Shown piece after piece: positions 26,801 through 35,850 of a DNA stretch of 64,000 bases. The notes beneath the pieces are model-generated. The model was not told the origin of the DNA and did not search any database. It saw nothing but the letters and a program-made list of their open reading frames with translations. The DNA is from Sipunculus nudus (Eukaryota > Annelida > Sipuncula > Golfingiida > Sipunculidae): assembly GCA_026874595.1 (NCBI GenBank), contig CM049320.1:5585464-5649463 (forward strand). Reading direction: 5' to 3'. Within the stretch, counting starts at the first letter, position 1. Each line of letters starts with the position of its first letter. The translations under genes and the position numbers were made by a program.

Positions 26801-29800
26801 GCGCATACATGTAATTTGATATACTGTTGTGCAATAAAAATATTCATGAATGTTTCTGTTTCCTTTTTTTTTTGACGATTTATTAAATATCATTTGAGAA
26901 ATAATGCTTCTTCTATGACTCAAAAGGAATTTGATGTTGAAGCCTACATAATGTCAGATCCCAGTTATAATCATGATTTAAGTATGCACCACCTAGATGA
27001 CAATAAGCAGGCTTGACTGTTGTTCAAGTTACAATCAGTATCTATAAATAACTTTGGCAGACTGCCAACCATTTCAGATCTGCCAAAAGGTCAAGTTTCA
27101 GTCTGTTAGAGCCAGTGGTGCGGTTACATGTGGCACATTAGGTACCCTTGACCTGGGGGAAAGCTGAGCCTCCATTGCCAGGATGCATGAGTAGGTGCAA
27201 CTCAGTACCAAGGCTAAAAGAGGAACTTGTTCAAAGATTTTATAGGGAAAAAGCTAAAAAACATTTTAAAATGTTTTTCTCTGAAACCATGCTGCCAAAT
27301 TGTCCGTTCTTCTGCCCATATATACCTCCCTGGCAAAAAGAACATATCAGAAATATCCTGACTGATACATCCTAGTTTTAAAATGTCCTAGTCCGAAACA
27401 TGCTGGTCTGAAACGTCCATTTTGGCTGAAATCATAATGACTAAGGTAGATATGCAGGACATGGGAGGATCAGTATTAAATTTTTAAAATAAACATTCAT
27501 ACTCCCAAACTTTGCACAGGTTTGTATTAGGCCTGTAGGCCTTGTGTATCAGTTCCTGAAGACTAGCTGTACCACCTGTGTTATTTTTAATTTCTGTACA
27601 CATGATTTTCTCTTTTTTGACACCTTCAAATGAAGCAGCCTGGCCGTTAACAGGCGCAAAGCCTTACTGTTAGACCAAGGAGGTTACATAAAAAACAACT
27701 CCTGGAAGTTCTGCCAGCAATCATATGTCAGCTGTGCTAATTGCAATTAAGACATGATTAGCCCATCAACCTAATAGTGTGCTTATTGTAGTGGTGCCAG
27801 GCACAGCAGCGGCATGGCTGTTGGATCTTTCTGAAGCAGTATCTTGAAACCTGTCAGGCTGAGAGTGATATATCCAGTAACTGAGCAGTAAATCACAGAA
27901 ATAACTTTGACCAGAAGTATAAATGCACAGATTTTTTGTTAAGATTATTGTGCAACAGGTATATTTAGAAAGGTCTCATATCGAGGAATCACTGTAGCAA
28001 ATTTGGGAAAGGTGTGGTCACTTTTCATCAATATCTGCTATGTTAAATGATGGACCACTGTTAAGCATAAACCTTATTTTTCTTGAATAAATTTGGATTT
28101 TTGTAAGTTCACATCAGTACACACTTCTAACACATATTGAATACTAGCCTTGTTTTATAGTATTCTGTACATACCAATTTATGTCACCCATGTTCAAATA
28201 ACTTTCATATTCATTGTAACCTCTGAGCCCCCCCCCCCCCCAGCTGTGTCCCAATTTATGATATGTGTAAGATATAAAGTGATTCCTGGAAAACTATGGC
28301 CTTTAGAATGCTATATGTAAGACATGAAAATGGCAAGAAGGCTAAATTGACGACAACTGACAAACAGACAGACATACTGACAAAGTGACACTAGGTTGAC
28401 TAGACCAGGTTATGCAGAAGACATAAGAAAATAAGCGTAAGTTTGTGAACAGATGGACTACTTTTAAAGAAGTTATGACAAAAAACCTTTTTAATGGTTT
28501 TATGACCTTGACCTTTGACCTACATTGCCCAAATACAATAGGCTTCCAGGACTTTTGGTTGTCAGTCAACTGTGTAAGTTTGAAAGAAATTGCTACAAAA
28601 ATTGTTGCTTGTAGAGTGGACACAAAGCAACAGACAGACAAACAGACATACCAAACTGACCACAATGCTTGCTGAAATTGAAGATTTCAGGCAAGCAACA
28701 AAGTACATATTTATTATGCATAATGTGATAAAATTATATTGGTACTAAAAATATAAAACAAAATATTATGTATATACACATTAATCAGTATGCAGGGGGA
28801 TTTTATTCCTTTCAATGAATTTTATAGGGCAAAAAGTTTGTCTTATGAGCTGCCTGGCAGTACACAGTCCTATCAACAAGTACAAATTCCTCTCGCAGTG
28901 TTTCTATCCCCTTATAAGCTAAACAAATAAGAACTCATGGACCAGTTTTGTACCATTGCGGAATTTGACACAAACCCCACTCCATGCAAGTCTACAGCTG
29001 CACATTGACCGACTCTAAACTACTCAGTGGACTGACTGTTTTAAATGGTATTGGGCCGACTTCTATATATATCTGTCACACAGAACCTTCGGGAGTGTTC
29101 TAGTAAATGTATGTTCTGGTCTTTTCCAAACTCTCTGCTGGAAATGACTGGCGAAGCTTCCAGATATACCTGGATCCTCCAGAATCTTCTGTCAGCTTAT
29201 CATAATAAACCCTAATATAGTAAGTTCAATTACTTAACACCAACATAGTTAAACATCAATAACTCCATTTCCCTCACTATATTTCATTATTCTAATGAGG
29301 TTCCAATCTAACATAACCTGACATGATAATACATTTGTGTCACAGGGATTGAATGATTGGTTACAGTTGAACCTAGAAACTAGATCCATTGAGATTCCTG
29401 TAAAAATTCCTTTGAAACCTTAAATTATGTCACTATGACCTATATTCTGCGAGCTATGTTAAAGAACACAATTGTAACACCCTGTTAGGGAGCTGGACAC
29501 AATTTGTAGCAGTTGGACTTAGAAACTTCAAACTAAGCATTTGGGCAGTTCCTGGTAAAATCTTCTTAGAAACCCTAAATAAGGTCACTGTAATTTATTT
29601 TCTTTGGTCTATGGGCAAACAGCATGATTTTGAGCACTCTTGGAGTCATTATACCCATTGTTCATGGTTCCCTGAATTCAGCCGAGTGTCATGGGCCACT
29701 TGTTTAAATTTACAAGTCAAGACAAAGAAATACAATGTATAGACAAGGTTCTGGTTCAGTGATCATTTACTGGTCTTATTGATGTGTTCAGTTTATGTAT

Positions 29801-32503
29801 TAATTGTGACAGAAGAGCAACATATTACAGGCCAAGTGTGGAAGGAGTGTTCCATATTGGTTTTAATTAAGTTGTACATTTACAGTGAGAGAAGAGGAAC
29901 GACTCAGGGTGCCTTGGTTAGAGAACGGTTCCATCTTCATTAAGGTTCTGTGTCATGTGTTTGCCAAATATTCCCACAGAGAAAGTGTGCTTCAGATGAT
30001 ACAGAGGGTATGTTATTATAAATATAAGTAATTATGGAGTAAGTAAACAAGCAATTATAAAATTTTTAACCTTATTTTAATTAGCGGACATATTGCTTCC
30101 AAATGGTATGCTGCAATGAAGGAATCGGACACAGGCCTCATAAACTTTTATAAAATTAAAGCCATAATTTGCAAAATGTTTGAGTACTACAATAAAATCA
30201 ATAACTGAGTGAACAGTCTATTTTTTACAACATATATACCCTATTTAAGAAGGTCAAGGCCATTGGTCACATGCTCAAACAACTACACTTTAAAGCTCCT
30301 GATTGGTTGTTTAGTGTCATAAATATTCTAAAACTAACAATCAAAATGAGGCTACCAAGAACAAGAAGATTGTAAAATATAGATGTTGGTTGTTATGAAG
30401 CTTTAAACCTTATATTTGGCCGTTGGTCCCGTTTCAGCTTAATTGTCATAGTATGTGATATTATTTAAATTTAAGATGATAATCACCAAATTTCAATGGG
30501 CACCTATTGGAGGAATGGCCATTGGTATCTGTTTTTTCCCCTGGGTTGGTTCATTTTTGTTTTGTCTTAACAACTTTACTCAAAAAGGTTATGCACAGAC
30601 TTAGATGAAATTTTATAGTGTATGTTAGGGTGACATGTAAGGCTTCATCCATTACATTTTGGTAAATTAAGGTAATCTGGATCACTGTAAAGAAGTTTTT
30701 GAGATTGTGATAAAAGGAGTCAACATAAATCAACAGTTTTGAAAATTATTAATTTTTAATTGGTACACCATTTTAAGCAACCAGTTTCTAGTGGGCAAAT
30801 ATCAAACTACATGACAATATCTAAAAATGCTTTTTATGCCCCCGCCACAAAGTTTTACCCATGTCCGTCATTCTGTCCTTCCGTCCTTCTGTCCTTCCGT
30901 CCTTCCGTCATTCCAAAATCAAACAGTTGTACGGACTTTTTTTCGCAATGCCTGCAGATATTGGCCTGATTTTTGGTGTGTGGGCAGATATAGACCAGTT
31001 ACAGATCGAGTTTGCGTTTCGTCCCGGTTGACCTACTTTTGACTGTTTTACAGCTCCTAAACTTAGAAAATTTCATGAAAAATAGATTTCATGACGAATA
31101 CACATGTACAGACTTTTTTTCGCAATGCCTGCAGATATTGGCCTGATTTTTGGTGTGTAGGCAGATAATGACCAGTTACACATCGAGTTCGCGTTTTGTC
31201 CCAGTTGACCCAATTTTGACTGTTTTACGGCTCCTAAACTTAGAAAATTTCATGAAAAATAGAAATTATCATGACAAATACACATGTACAGACTTTTTTC
31301 ACAATGCCTGCAGATATTGGCCTGATTTTTTGTGTGTGGGCAGATAATGACCAGTTACAGATTGAGTTCGCGTTTCGTCCCGGTTGACCTACTTTTGAAC
31401 GTTTTACGCCTCCTTAACTTAGAAAATTTCATGAAAAATAGAAATATTCATGACAGATACACATGTACAGACTTTTTTTCGCAATGCCTGCATATATTGG
31501 CCTGATTTTTGGTGTGTGGGCAGATATAGATCAGTTACAGATCAAGTTCGCGTTTCGTCCCAGTTGACCTACTTTTGACCGTTTTATGGCTCCTGAACAT
31601 AGAAAATTTCATGAAAAATATGAAATTTTATGACAAATACACATGTATGGACTTTTTTTCGCAATGCCTCTAGATATTGGCCTGATTTTTGGTGTGTGGG
31701 CAGATATTGACAAGTTACAGATAGAGTTCGCGTTTCGTCCCAGTTGACCTACTTTTGATTGTTTTACGGCTCCTGAACATAGAAAATTTCATGTAAAATA
31801 TAAATTTTCATGACAAATACTCTTGTACAGACTTTTCGTCACAATACCTGCAGATATTGGCCTGATTTTTGGTGTGTGGGCAGATAATGACCCGTTACAG
31901 ATCGAGTTCACGTTTTGTCCCAGTTGACCTACTTTTGACCATAAGACACCTCCTGAATTTTTCAAAATTTTACAAATGTTTCTAATTTGCCCCAGGCGGG
32001 GGCATTCGTGTCGTTCCGACACATCTAGTTTGTTTTTCCTGTACTATGTTTCCTTCATGATTAAAAATGAAATTCTTGAATCAAGTTTAAAAATTCAAAT
32101 ATCAGTAAGAAAGAAACATGATACTGGAAAAAAAATGGTTTTGAGATGGTTTCATGTAGTTTGATTTCATAAATGCATATACAATTAGAGGGACCTCTGT
32201 ATCAGGATAAAATGATGAATACTTTATGGGGTATTATATGCCTTTGAAATTATTTTAAAATTCTGGATTTTGATAGGGTTTTTAACTTAAGTATCTTCGC
32301 ATTTGTATTGTTGACTCATGTGTATTATAGACCTATTTGTACATCGTTATTATCAGCATTTTAACTTGATTCAGGTCCATGGACTGCTGGGTGACATAGA
32401 CAAAGAGTACTGTCAGGAGAAGAATGTGCTCAGTCTCACAAAGGAAGATACAATGGACAAGAAGATGTTTCTGTTTCCTGGAATAGAAGGGAGGGATTCA
32501 TGA
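7847..32503 (+). CDS. CARD-containing pseudocaspase (catalytically dead caspase-2-like protein), 8 exons
   Basis: Coding exons 7847-7981, 9148-9358, 14759-14850, 17789-17992, 20166-20388, 21222-21446, 29886-30007 and 32375-32503 join in frame to 446 residues; every intron is GT-AG. Residues 1-90 form a CARD with a caspase-2-like end ([11 protein letters not shown]). About 150-288 is the p20 fold ([16 protein letters not shown]), 289-345 an Asp-containing linker, and 346-438 the p10 fold ([15 protein letters not shown]). Active caspases need His in S-H-G, Cys in QACRG, and Arg in R-x-G and S-W-R. Here these positions read A-V-G (V242), H-S-H-L-V (H287), S-L-G (S183) and P-W-L (L375), so proteolysis should be impossible. 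The ATG follows a splice acceptor at 7844-7845, implying an untranslated leader exon. By analogy with cFLIP or the C. elegans CSP-2/CSP-3 proteins it may act as a decoy or scaffold; that role is inferred. Confidence 0.9.
8434..8539. repeat. (TA)n / (TG)n microsatellite
   Basis: A TA run with one TAAATA break, running into TGTGTGTG. Intron 1 of the pseudocaspase gene. Confidence 0.95.
9148..9358 (+). CDS. Pseudocaspase exon 2 (CARD second half and Pro-rich linker)
   Basis: Codes for residues 46-115 plus the first base of codon 116. Acceptor TATGTTTCAG, donor CTAG|GTAGG, end phase 1. The first part ([20 protein letters not shown]) matches CARD helices 4-6; the end is a K/P/A-rich linker ([16 protein letters not shown]). 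Confidence 0.9.
9424..9476. repeat. (TA)n microsatellite
   Basis: Pure TA run just after pseudocaspase exon 2. Confidence 0.95.
9614..9699. repeat. (TA)n microsatellite
   Basis: Pure TA run of about 85 bases, 140 bases after the previous one. Confidence 0.95.
9869..10220 (+). repeat. Dispersed repeat RB, copy 1
   Basis: Aligns along about 350 bases with 39280-39690. Both contain AAAAAAATAGGCC, then TATATC.ATGTGTTTATAA, then CACCTGG.(G)CAAG.CAGATAA, and near the end GGAATCACATAAATTCTTT-like text. Intron 2. No terminal repeats seen; class unknown. Confidence 0.7.
10480..11900 (+). repeat. GTCC-rich mollusc-type repeat, two 670-bp units
   Basis: Starts with AGCTCAGCTGA..TCATCTGAGCT and a GTCCGTCTGTCT tract. 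Two units of about 670 bases follow, keyed by AGATGTCCCC at 10677 and 11347, each with TCTCCTACCA, ATTGGGTCA and GAGATATTAAGGAAAA in the same order. It fills part of intron 2. No coding capacity. Confidence 0.7.
11901..14450. other. Intron 2, no further structure recognised
   Basis: AT-rich intron sequence. Short open frames at 12639-12851 (minus) and 13242-13451 (plus) look like chance. Around 14360-14450, GTTCATGA/TGAACAG words recur, a small local repeat. Confidence 0.4.
14458..14699 (+). mobile_element. Diverged 3' part of a TAGTCC-family MITE
   Basis: Internal sequence GGATGATGTCAT...CAGCCAGCTAAAAT and a right end AAACCAGGAGGACACAGGTT parallel the element at 39802-40339. The outer end has decayed (GGAACAACATATA instead of GGAACGGACTATA). 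Confidence 0.5.
14759..14850 (+). CDS. Pseudocaspase exon 3 (inter-domain segment)
   Basis: Codes for residues 116-146 ([20 protein letters not shown] and following). Acceptor ACTTTTCCAG, donor ACA|GTAAGT. It enters in phase 1 and leaves in phase 0, exactly as the flanking exons require. No domain is recognised; it links the CARD to the caspase fold. Confidence 0.82.
15145..15782 (-). mobile_element. hAT MITE, family TAGTGG, copy 1 (638 bp)
   Basis: Starts TAGTGGTGGG, ends CCTACCACTA and is flanked by an exact 8-base target duplication GTTTATAT (15137-15144 and 15783-15790). The duplication fits the hAT consensus nTnnnnAn. A second copy lies at 61630-62530 in the opposite orientation. The 77-codon open frame at 15312-15545 overlaps text shared with copy 2 but has no recognised domain. 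Intron 3. Confidence 0.88.
16601..17009. mobile_element. TA-flanked MITE (409 bp)
   Basis: Terminal inverted repeats of about 39 bases beginning ATGCTGCGTTCGTTACC (left) and ATGCTGCATTCATTACC (right, reversed), both continuing to AAATATGGTAATTAC. TA dinucleotides flank each side, as for Tc1/mariner-type insertion. Intron 3. No coding capacity. Confidence 0.8.
17255..17405 (+). repeat. Dispersed repeat RC, copy 1
   Basis: Matches 44890-45045: AACATAAACA, CACAACACCTA..AATCA, GAGATGCC, GACTTTGC and TAAAAAA.ATGTA appear in the same order and spacing. Confidence 0.6.
17789..17992 (+). CDS. Pseudocaspase exon 4 (p20, N-terminal part)
   Basis: Codes for residues 147-214. [15 protein letters not shown] matches the first p20 strand of caspases (YPMN..RGxxLIIN). 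[12 protein letters not shown] matches the helix before the second strand. The R-x-G that holds the P1 Asp is read as S-L-G (S183), with one extra residue before the conserved Asp. Acceptor CATTTTCAG, donor AAG|GTGACT. Confidence 0.9.
18014..20165. other. Intron 4
   Basis: Mostly unstructured AT-rich sequence. Holds the paired repeat at 19080-19650 and a long poly-C tract at about 20100-20118. Confidence 0.5.
19080..19650 (+). repeat. Tandem pair of 277-bp units
   Basis: TTGTACTCATGACTGGTGG at 19141 recurs as TTGTACTCAAGACTGGTGG at 19418. Further shared words follow in both: CGTCCATCTGT, CAGACAGGTGGC and AAATTAATGCCCTTTTCT-like text. The short open frames here are by-products. Confidence 0.75.
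20166..20388 (+). CDS. Pseudocaspase exon 5 (p20, both catalytic positions)
   Basis: Codes for residues 215-288 plus one base. [20 protein letters not shown] aligns with the caspase block containing S-H-G; the His position is V242. [11 protein letters not shown] aligns with KPKLFFIQACR; the Cys position is H287. Surrounding structural residues (DG, F-Q-G, C-R-G-L, GKPKLF) are well kept, so the alignment is unambiguous. Acceptor TTTATCAG, donor TTAG|GTGAGC. Confidence 0.93.
20480..21030. repeat. Degenerate CAAGTCTGAGTC repeats
   Basis: Scattered words CAAGTCTGAGTC and GAGTCCAGG on both sides of a (TA)n run at 20778-20819. They are diverged relatives of the minisatellite at 21690-22390, interrupted by exon 6. 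Confidence 0.7.
21222..21446 (+). CDS. Pseudocaspase exon 6 (p20-p10 linker and start of p10)
   Basis: Codes for residues 289-363 and the first base of codon 364. The split codon with exon 5 reads GTC, so the Gly of QACRG is Val289. Residues 290-345 form a linker with several Asp (TTDGAG, VFDGSG). [11 protein letters not shown] aligns with the first p10 strand (ADFLIAYSTVPG). Acceptor TTTGTTTTAG, donor GCAG|GTAACC. Confidence 0.86.
21690..22390 (+). repeat. 27-bp minisatellite
   Basis: More than twenty copies of a 27-base unit (CACTCAAGTCCAAGTCTGAG + TCCAGGC) with shorter variants. The unit length is a multiple of three, so one strand gives a long SSPSLSPGH-type open frame and the other an LEWPGLR-type frame; neither looks like a real protein. 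It lies inside intron 6, just after exon 6. Confidence 0.95.
22690..23800 (+). repeat. GGCGCGGCGGCAT repeat with two 578-bp units
   Basis: Begins GAGCTAATGCGATGGCGCGG followed by GTCC-rich text, a relative of the 10480 repeat. TTGGTGGCGCCACCT at 23183 recurs at 23761, preceded both times by GAGTCATATCTGAAATTGA and further matches over several hundred bases. Confidence 0.7.
23804..27373 (+). repeat. Recent tandem duplication of a 1.79-kb segment
   Basis: Copy 1 is 23804-25588 and copy 2 is 25592-27373, both starting GTTTAGACTCTTCTAGCTTA and ending ACTGATACATCCT. They differ by scattered substitutions and short indels (for example GGGT versus GATT near 24431 and 26220). Minus-strand open frames are kept in both only because the copies are young. 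All within intron 6. It could be a true duplication or two haplotypes joined by assembly. Confidence 0.95.
24097..24145. repeat. Perfect TCTAGACGTCTAGA palindromes forming a hairpin
   Basis: GTCTAGACGTCTAGAC at 24097-24112 and GTCTAGACGTCTAGA at 24131-24145. Each is self-complementary and they are complementary to each other, around a GTGTGTGTAGACATAC spacer. The second tandem copy has the same pair at 25886-25901 and 25920-25934. Confidence 0.9.
27374..29885. other. Rest of intron 6
   Basis: Poly-C at about 28229-28241 and the ACAGACAGACATAC-bounded repeat at 28340-28680; otherwise no structure recognised. Confidence 0.4.
28340..28680 (+). repeat. Dispersed repeat with TGACCTTGACCTTTGACCT core
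   Basis: Bounded by AACAGACAGACATAC (about 28362) and ACAGACAGACAAACAGACAT (about 28631). The middle (28500-28525) has three TGACCT-type half-sites in direct order. Looks like a dispersed repeat; no protein. Confidence 0.5.
29886..30007 (+). CDS. Pseudocaspase exon 7 (p10 core)
   Basis: Codes for residues 364-404. [18 protein letters not shown] is the p10 signature (VSWRNPxxGSWFIQALC) with the substrate-binding Arg replaced by L375. The helix [14 protein letters not shown] follows, as in caspases. Acceptor ATTTACAG, donor AGG|GTATG. The intron before it is 8.4 kb long and holds the minisatellite and the tandem duplication. Confidence 0.9.
30230..30440 (+). mobile_element. Internal fragment of the TAGTCC-family MITE
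   Basis: GGTCAAGGCCATTGGTCACAT and CTCCTGATTGGTTG match the inside of the element at 39802-40339 (GGTCAAGGTCATTGGTTACAT, GCTGCTGATTGG). No terminal repeats are preserved. Intron 7. Confidence 0.5.
30836..32005 (+). mobile_element. Mollusc-type element with six 180-bp internal units
   Basis: Begins ATGCCCCCGCC (30836-30846) and ends with its exact reverse complement GGCGGGGGCAT (31995-32005). Inside, after a GTCCTTCC tract, six units of 177-180 bases repeat, keyed on GCAATGCCTGCAGATATTGG near 30945, 31122, 31301, 31481, 31661 and 31841. No coding capacity. Intron 7. Confidence 0.85.
32375..32503 (+). CDS. Pseudocaspase exon 8 (p10 end and stop)
   Basis: Codes for residues 405-446 and ends in [11 protein letters not shown] matches the terminal beta strand of caspases (KKLYFxPG). 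Acceptor TTGATTCAG. A short tail, IEGRDS, follows the fold. Confidence 0.88.
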   Translation, partial: VHGLLGDIDKEYCQEKNVLSLTKEDTMDKKMFLFPGIEGRDS

Positions 32504-32668
32504 ATATAAAACTCAGAAACAATAGCTCTCATCCCAGCTTTAAAACAACACAGCAACAGACAGTGCATACCTCTGAATGGCTTGAGGTTCATCTCCAAAC
32601 CTATGCTGCTAACATTTAAAACCCACTACTCTAGAAGATTTCATTGATACAACTTTTTAGGTATCCTT

Positions 32669-32674
32669 AATAAA
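32669..32674 (+). terminator. Polyadenylation signal of the pseudocaspase gene
   Basis: The first AATAAA after the stop codon lies 166 bases downstream. A functional polyadenylation site would be expected shortly after it; this position is inferred from the hexamer alone. Confidence 0.55.
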
Positions 32675-33024
32675 GCATACAAAAATATTTACAAATATTG
32701 CTTCCACATTATCGTAGTATACTTTTTCTGAATGCATTATAGGATTTATTTGAGGAATCTCTGTTTATTCATTTTTAAATGTTTCAGGTGCTTTGTTTTT
32801 TTTATCAAATTTTTAGATTCCACACTTCTTTAGGAACTTTGTGAAACTGGGAAATGTGGTCTGTCAGTGAATTAACAAAACTGATGTGTATTTGCATGAA
32901 TTTTTGCTCTCATCAAATTGTGTTGAAATAATTTATTTGACTTGTATATTCAAAGGCAAGGACTTATACACACTACAGTTGTTCTGAGTCCCTTGGCTTT
33001 CGACACTACTTGCTATAGCATGGT

Positions 33025-33186
33025 TTTGCCAGGTAACACCAGGCACAGGCAAAGGGCAAAGAATTGTAATATGTCCAAGGAGAGTGGGGTATCACTTTGT
33101 ACTCCCAACTCCCAAGTTTTAAACCTATGTAACCATTGGTTTGATCACGGTGCTTGGCTCTGTGCCTGGTGGTGAAATGTGGCAAA
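33025..33186. repeat. Short inverted repeat, possible MITE
   Basis: CACCAGGCACAG (33037-33048) and CTGTGCCTGGTG (33160-33171) are perfect inverted repeats. Partial pairing extends outward to TTTGCCA/TGGCAAA. Confidence 0.45.
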
Positions 33187-35639
33187 CTCTGCTAAAGCAA
33201 GCAGCAATTAAAGATGAATTAAAAGACTGCTGTGTATCAATACTGTATAAAGAGTGTATAAAGTGTTCCAAGCAATAATTTCAATTTTCTAGTGAATTTT
33301 GGTTACAATATGCTCATTTCACATCAGGTTATACCGTATTCATACTTAGTTTAAATGGTTTTATACTTTTTTCATCGTTTTTCTATTTCATTTTATTCAG
33401 ATAGGCAGCTTTGCCAACATTAAACATTTGATACTTGATTGACATATGATTTGAGGGCAGCATTAAACCTTGTTTTAGTGTAACAAGAAATTAAAGTAAG
33501 CAAAAAATAAGCAAGAAATTAAAGCTTTCTCTCTGGAAATTTATTAGAGATCTTAGAATATTACTGCATCAGCATATTAAGTGGAAAAAGAACTAAGCTG
33601 TGCAGCACTAATTATGAATTTAGAAGAATTTCCCCACAGCAATTTTGTTATGAAGTGAGCTGATTTTGCAGTATTTATAAATTAATCTGAAACTCTTCAG
33701 CATTAACTGCCAATTTACAGGAGATTCTACAGTCATGTAATTATTGAGGAGATGTCTACAGCTGTATATCTTATTAAGATATACATGCCACTCTCAGTCC
33801 TACAAATAAATACAAGCTCGTGGCGTGCGTAAAAAGCCGGCCATTCACGAGGCGACATGTCACGCAACATATCGCAAAACATGAATGTTCTGCGACATGT
33901 TGCTCAACATAAACAGTCCATAAACACAGCGACATGTTCTGCAACGTCCTGCAAAACAATGATAAAATCTACATGCATCAAACATAACTTTATGGTTTCA
34001 ACCAAATAACATTATATATTTATCAATGTAAGTGCGTGTGACTAAAAACATATTCTGCCTAGGACATATTCTGTCTTGTTTCTCTCCATTAGAGCTTATT
34101 TCCCCCCACTGTCTCTGAGGTAATTGTTTAATCTCGAAAGGACGTCAGAAATTTTAGCAAAATATGGTCACAATAGGTTGTGACCATGATGTATTATAGT
34201 TCTTTGGCCTGTGTATGGAAACTTTTAAAGCCAGGCTTCCTGAACACATTTATCTTATCATAAGATTAATTTAATTATCTTCATCCTCATTTATTGACAG
34301 TGACACCTAGAGACAGTTTATTCTATGGTAGCTTTATGACCGTCTTCCAACAAGTTTTGTATATCTTTATTAAGTTTGGGTCAGTATTAAAACTTGTGTA
34401 CCAGTAGGTAGGTACGCGTAAGGAAAGTAAAATACGTGTGCAATAACACATTTTGAAAAACGACTCCGTTCAATGTGCACAAAACTTAAAGACCACGTGG
34501 CATTGAAAACGGCTTTGCTTTGACTGGTTCCATAGAAAGAAGCTGATATTACACTAATGACTTTTCTTTTTGCAATTGTCATAGTTTCGTGTAAACCCAA
34601 ATAAAACTTGCTTTTGGGCAAACACGTGCATTTTTAACCATTTATTGAATTTGTTTTTACAACCACACATAGAAACTTGCGGCGTTTTAAAATGAATTGT
34701 CATAAAACAAATTCTTCCAAAAGCTTAACTGTTAAAATAATCATCAAAATCCTTGATCAATAGTGAATGCTAATTGCCTTTTTAGGAAGCAAGTTGTTGT
34801 GTCATGTTAAAGTTTTCCAATCGTTAGTTTCCACCAAGTGGAAATTAATGACAATCAATAAACTGTGTTAATGGTAGCGATATAACAATTTTTATGACAG
34901 GTAAATCAATGAATTCTGTATAAGAATTAATCATTACATTTACAATTACCTGTACATATATTGCGCTCTGTTTTAGTTAGTACATTTTGCTGTTTAGTCA
35001 TATTCCTGTAACATACCATGACATTTTGATGTCAGATACATGTTCCTTTGTATATATTATCTATACAAATAATAGACATATTTTATAAGATATGATTAAT
35101 GATAAAATATATAATTGTCCATGTTTTTGTTTTCTTTACTGGACAGCCATGCAGCCTCTTTGTATCAGGCAAATCAAAATTAAGATAAATTAATTAATTA
35201 AAAATGAATTTAAAAAAAGCAATGGACATTTAAGACGGTATTATGTGATTGTCACAGGCGTGGGAACATCATTTTAGTTGGGGGGGGGGGGGGCAAAATA
35301 TAAAACATCGGCCGAAGGGCCATGGTTCTCCGGAAGTTTGGACAGGATTTCTGCCAGGAAAGAAAAAGGTCTGTTTTTGAGAAAGACCCTCATGTTAGTG
35401 AGTGTGCATGGGAGAGGGATACCCCTCATCCGCTTTTTGAAAAAGGAAAGTCCAAATGAATTTTCTGGGGGCTCATTTTTTTTTTAAATTCCCTGGATTT
35501 ACACATTTTTAGTTATCTAACAAATCTTTCACAAGTTTGAAATGTTGTTCTTTGAACTACGTTTGAAATACTGTTCTTCTAACTTCTACCGCTCTCGGTT
35601 TTGCTAAACGGTGGGGATATTACGCAGAACAGCAGCCAG

Positions 35640-35850
35640 AAGCGGATCCAGGGGAAGGGTGCAGGGGGTCCGGACCCCCCCCCCCCCCCCCCCCTCTTTT
35701 TTCAGCCTCCGGAACCTTTTATTAATGGTTTCATATCAATTTTCTCTGCCTGCCCCCCCCCCCCCCTTTGGGACCTTTTTTTTAGGATTTATCTTGCGTT
35801 CTCCTGGCTAGGATCCCTCCTTTTCCTTAATCCTGAAGATCCGCCCCTGG
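35640..35850 (+). repeat. Poly-C element with GGATC ends
   Basis: AGCGGATCCAGGGG at 35640 and GATCCGCCCCTGG at 35838 form loose inverted ends around GGGTCCGGACCCC and two poly-C tracts (about 35676-35694 and 35753-35766). Resembles short repeats of this make-up scattered in many invertebrate genomes; no protein. Confidence 0.5.

Noticed and set aside
30945-31860. CRISPR-like array
   Set aside because: Units are 180 bases, directly adjoining and without unique spacers, in animal DNA; a tandem array inside a repeat element.
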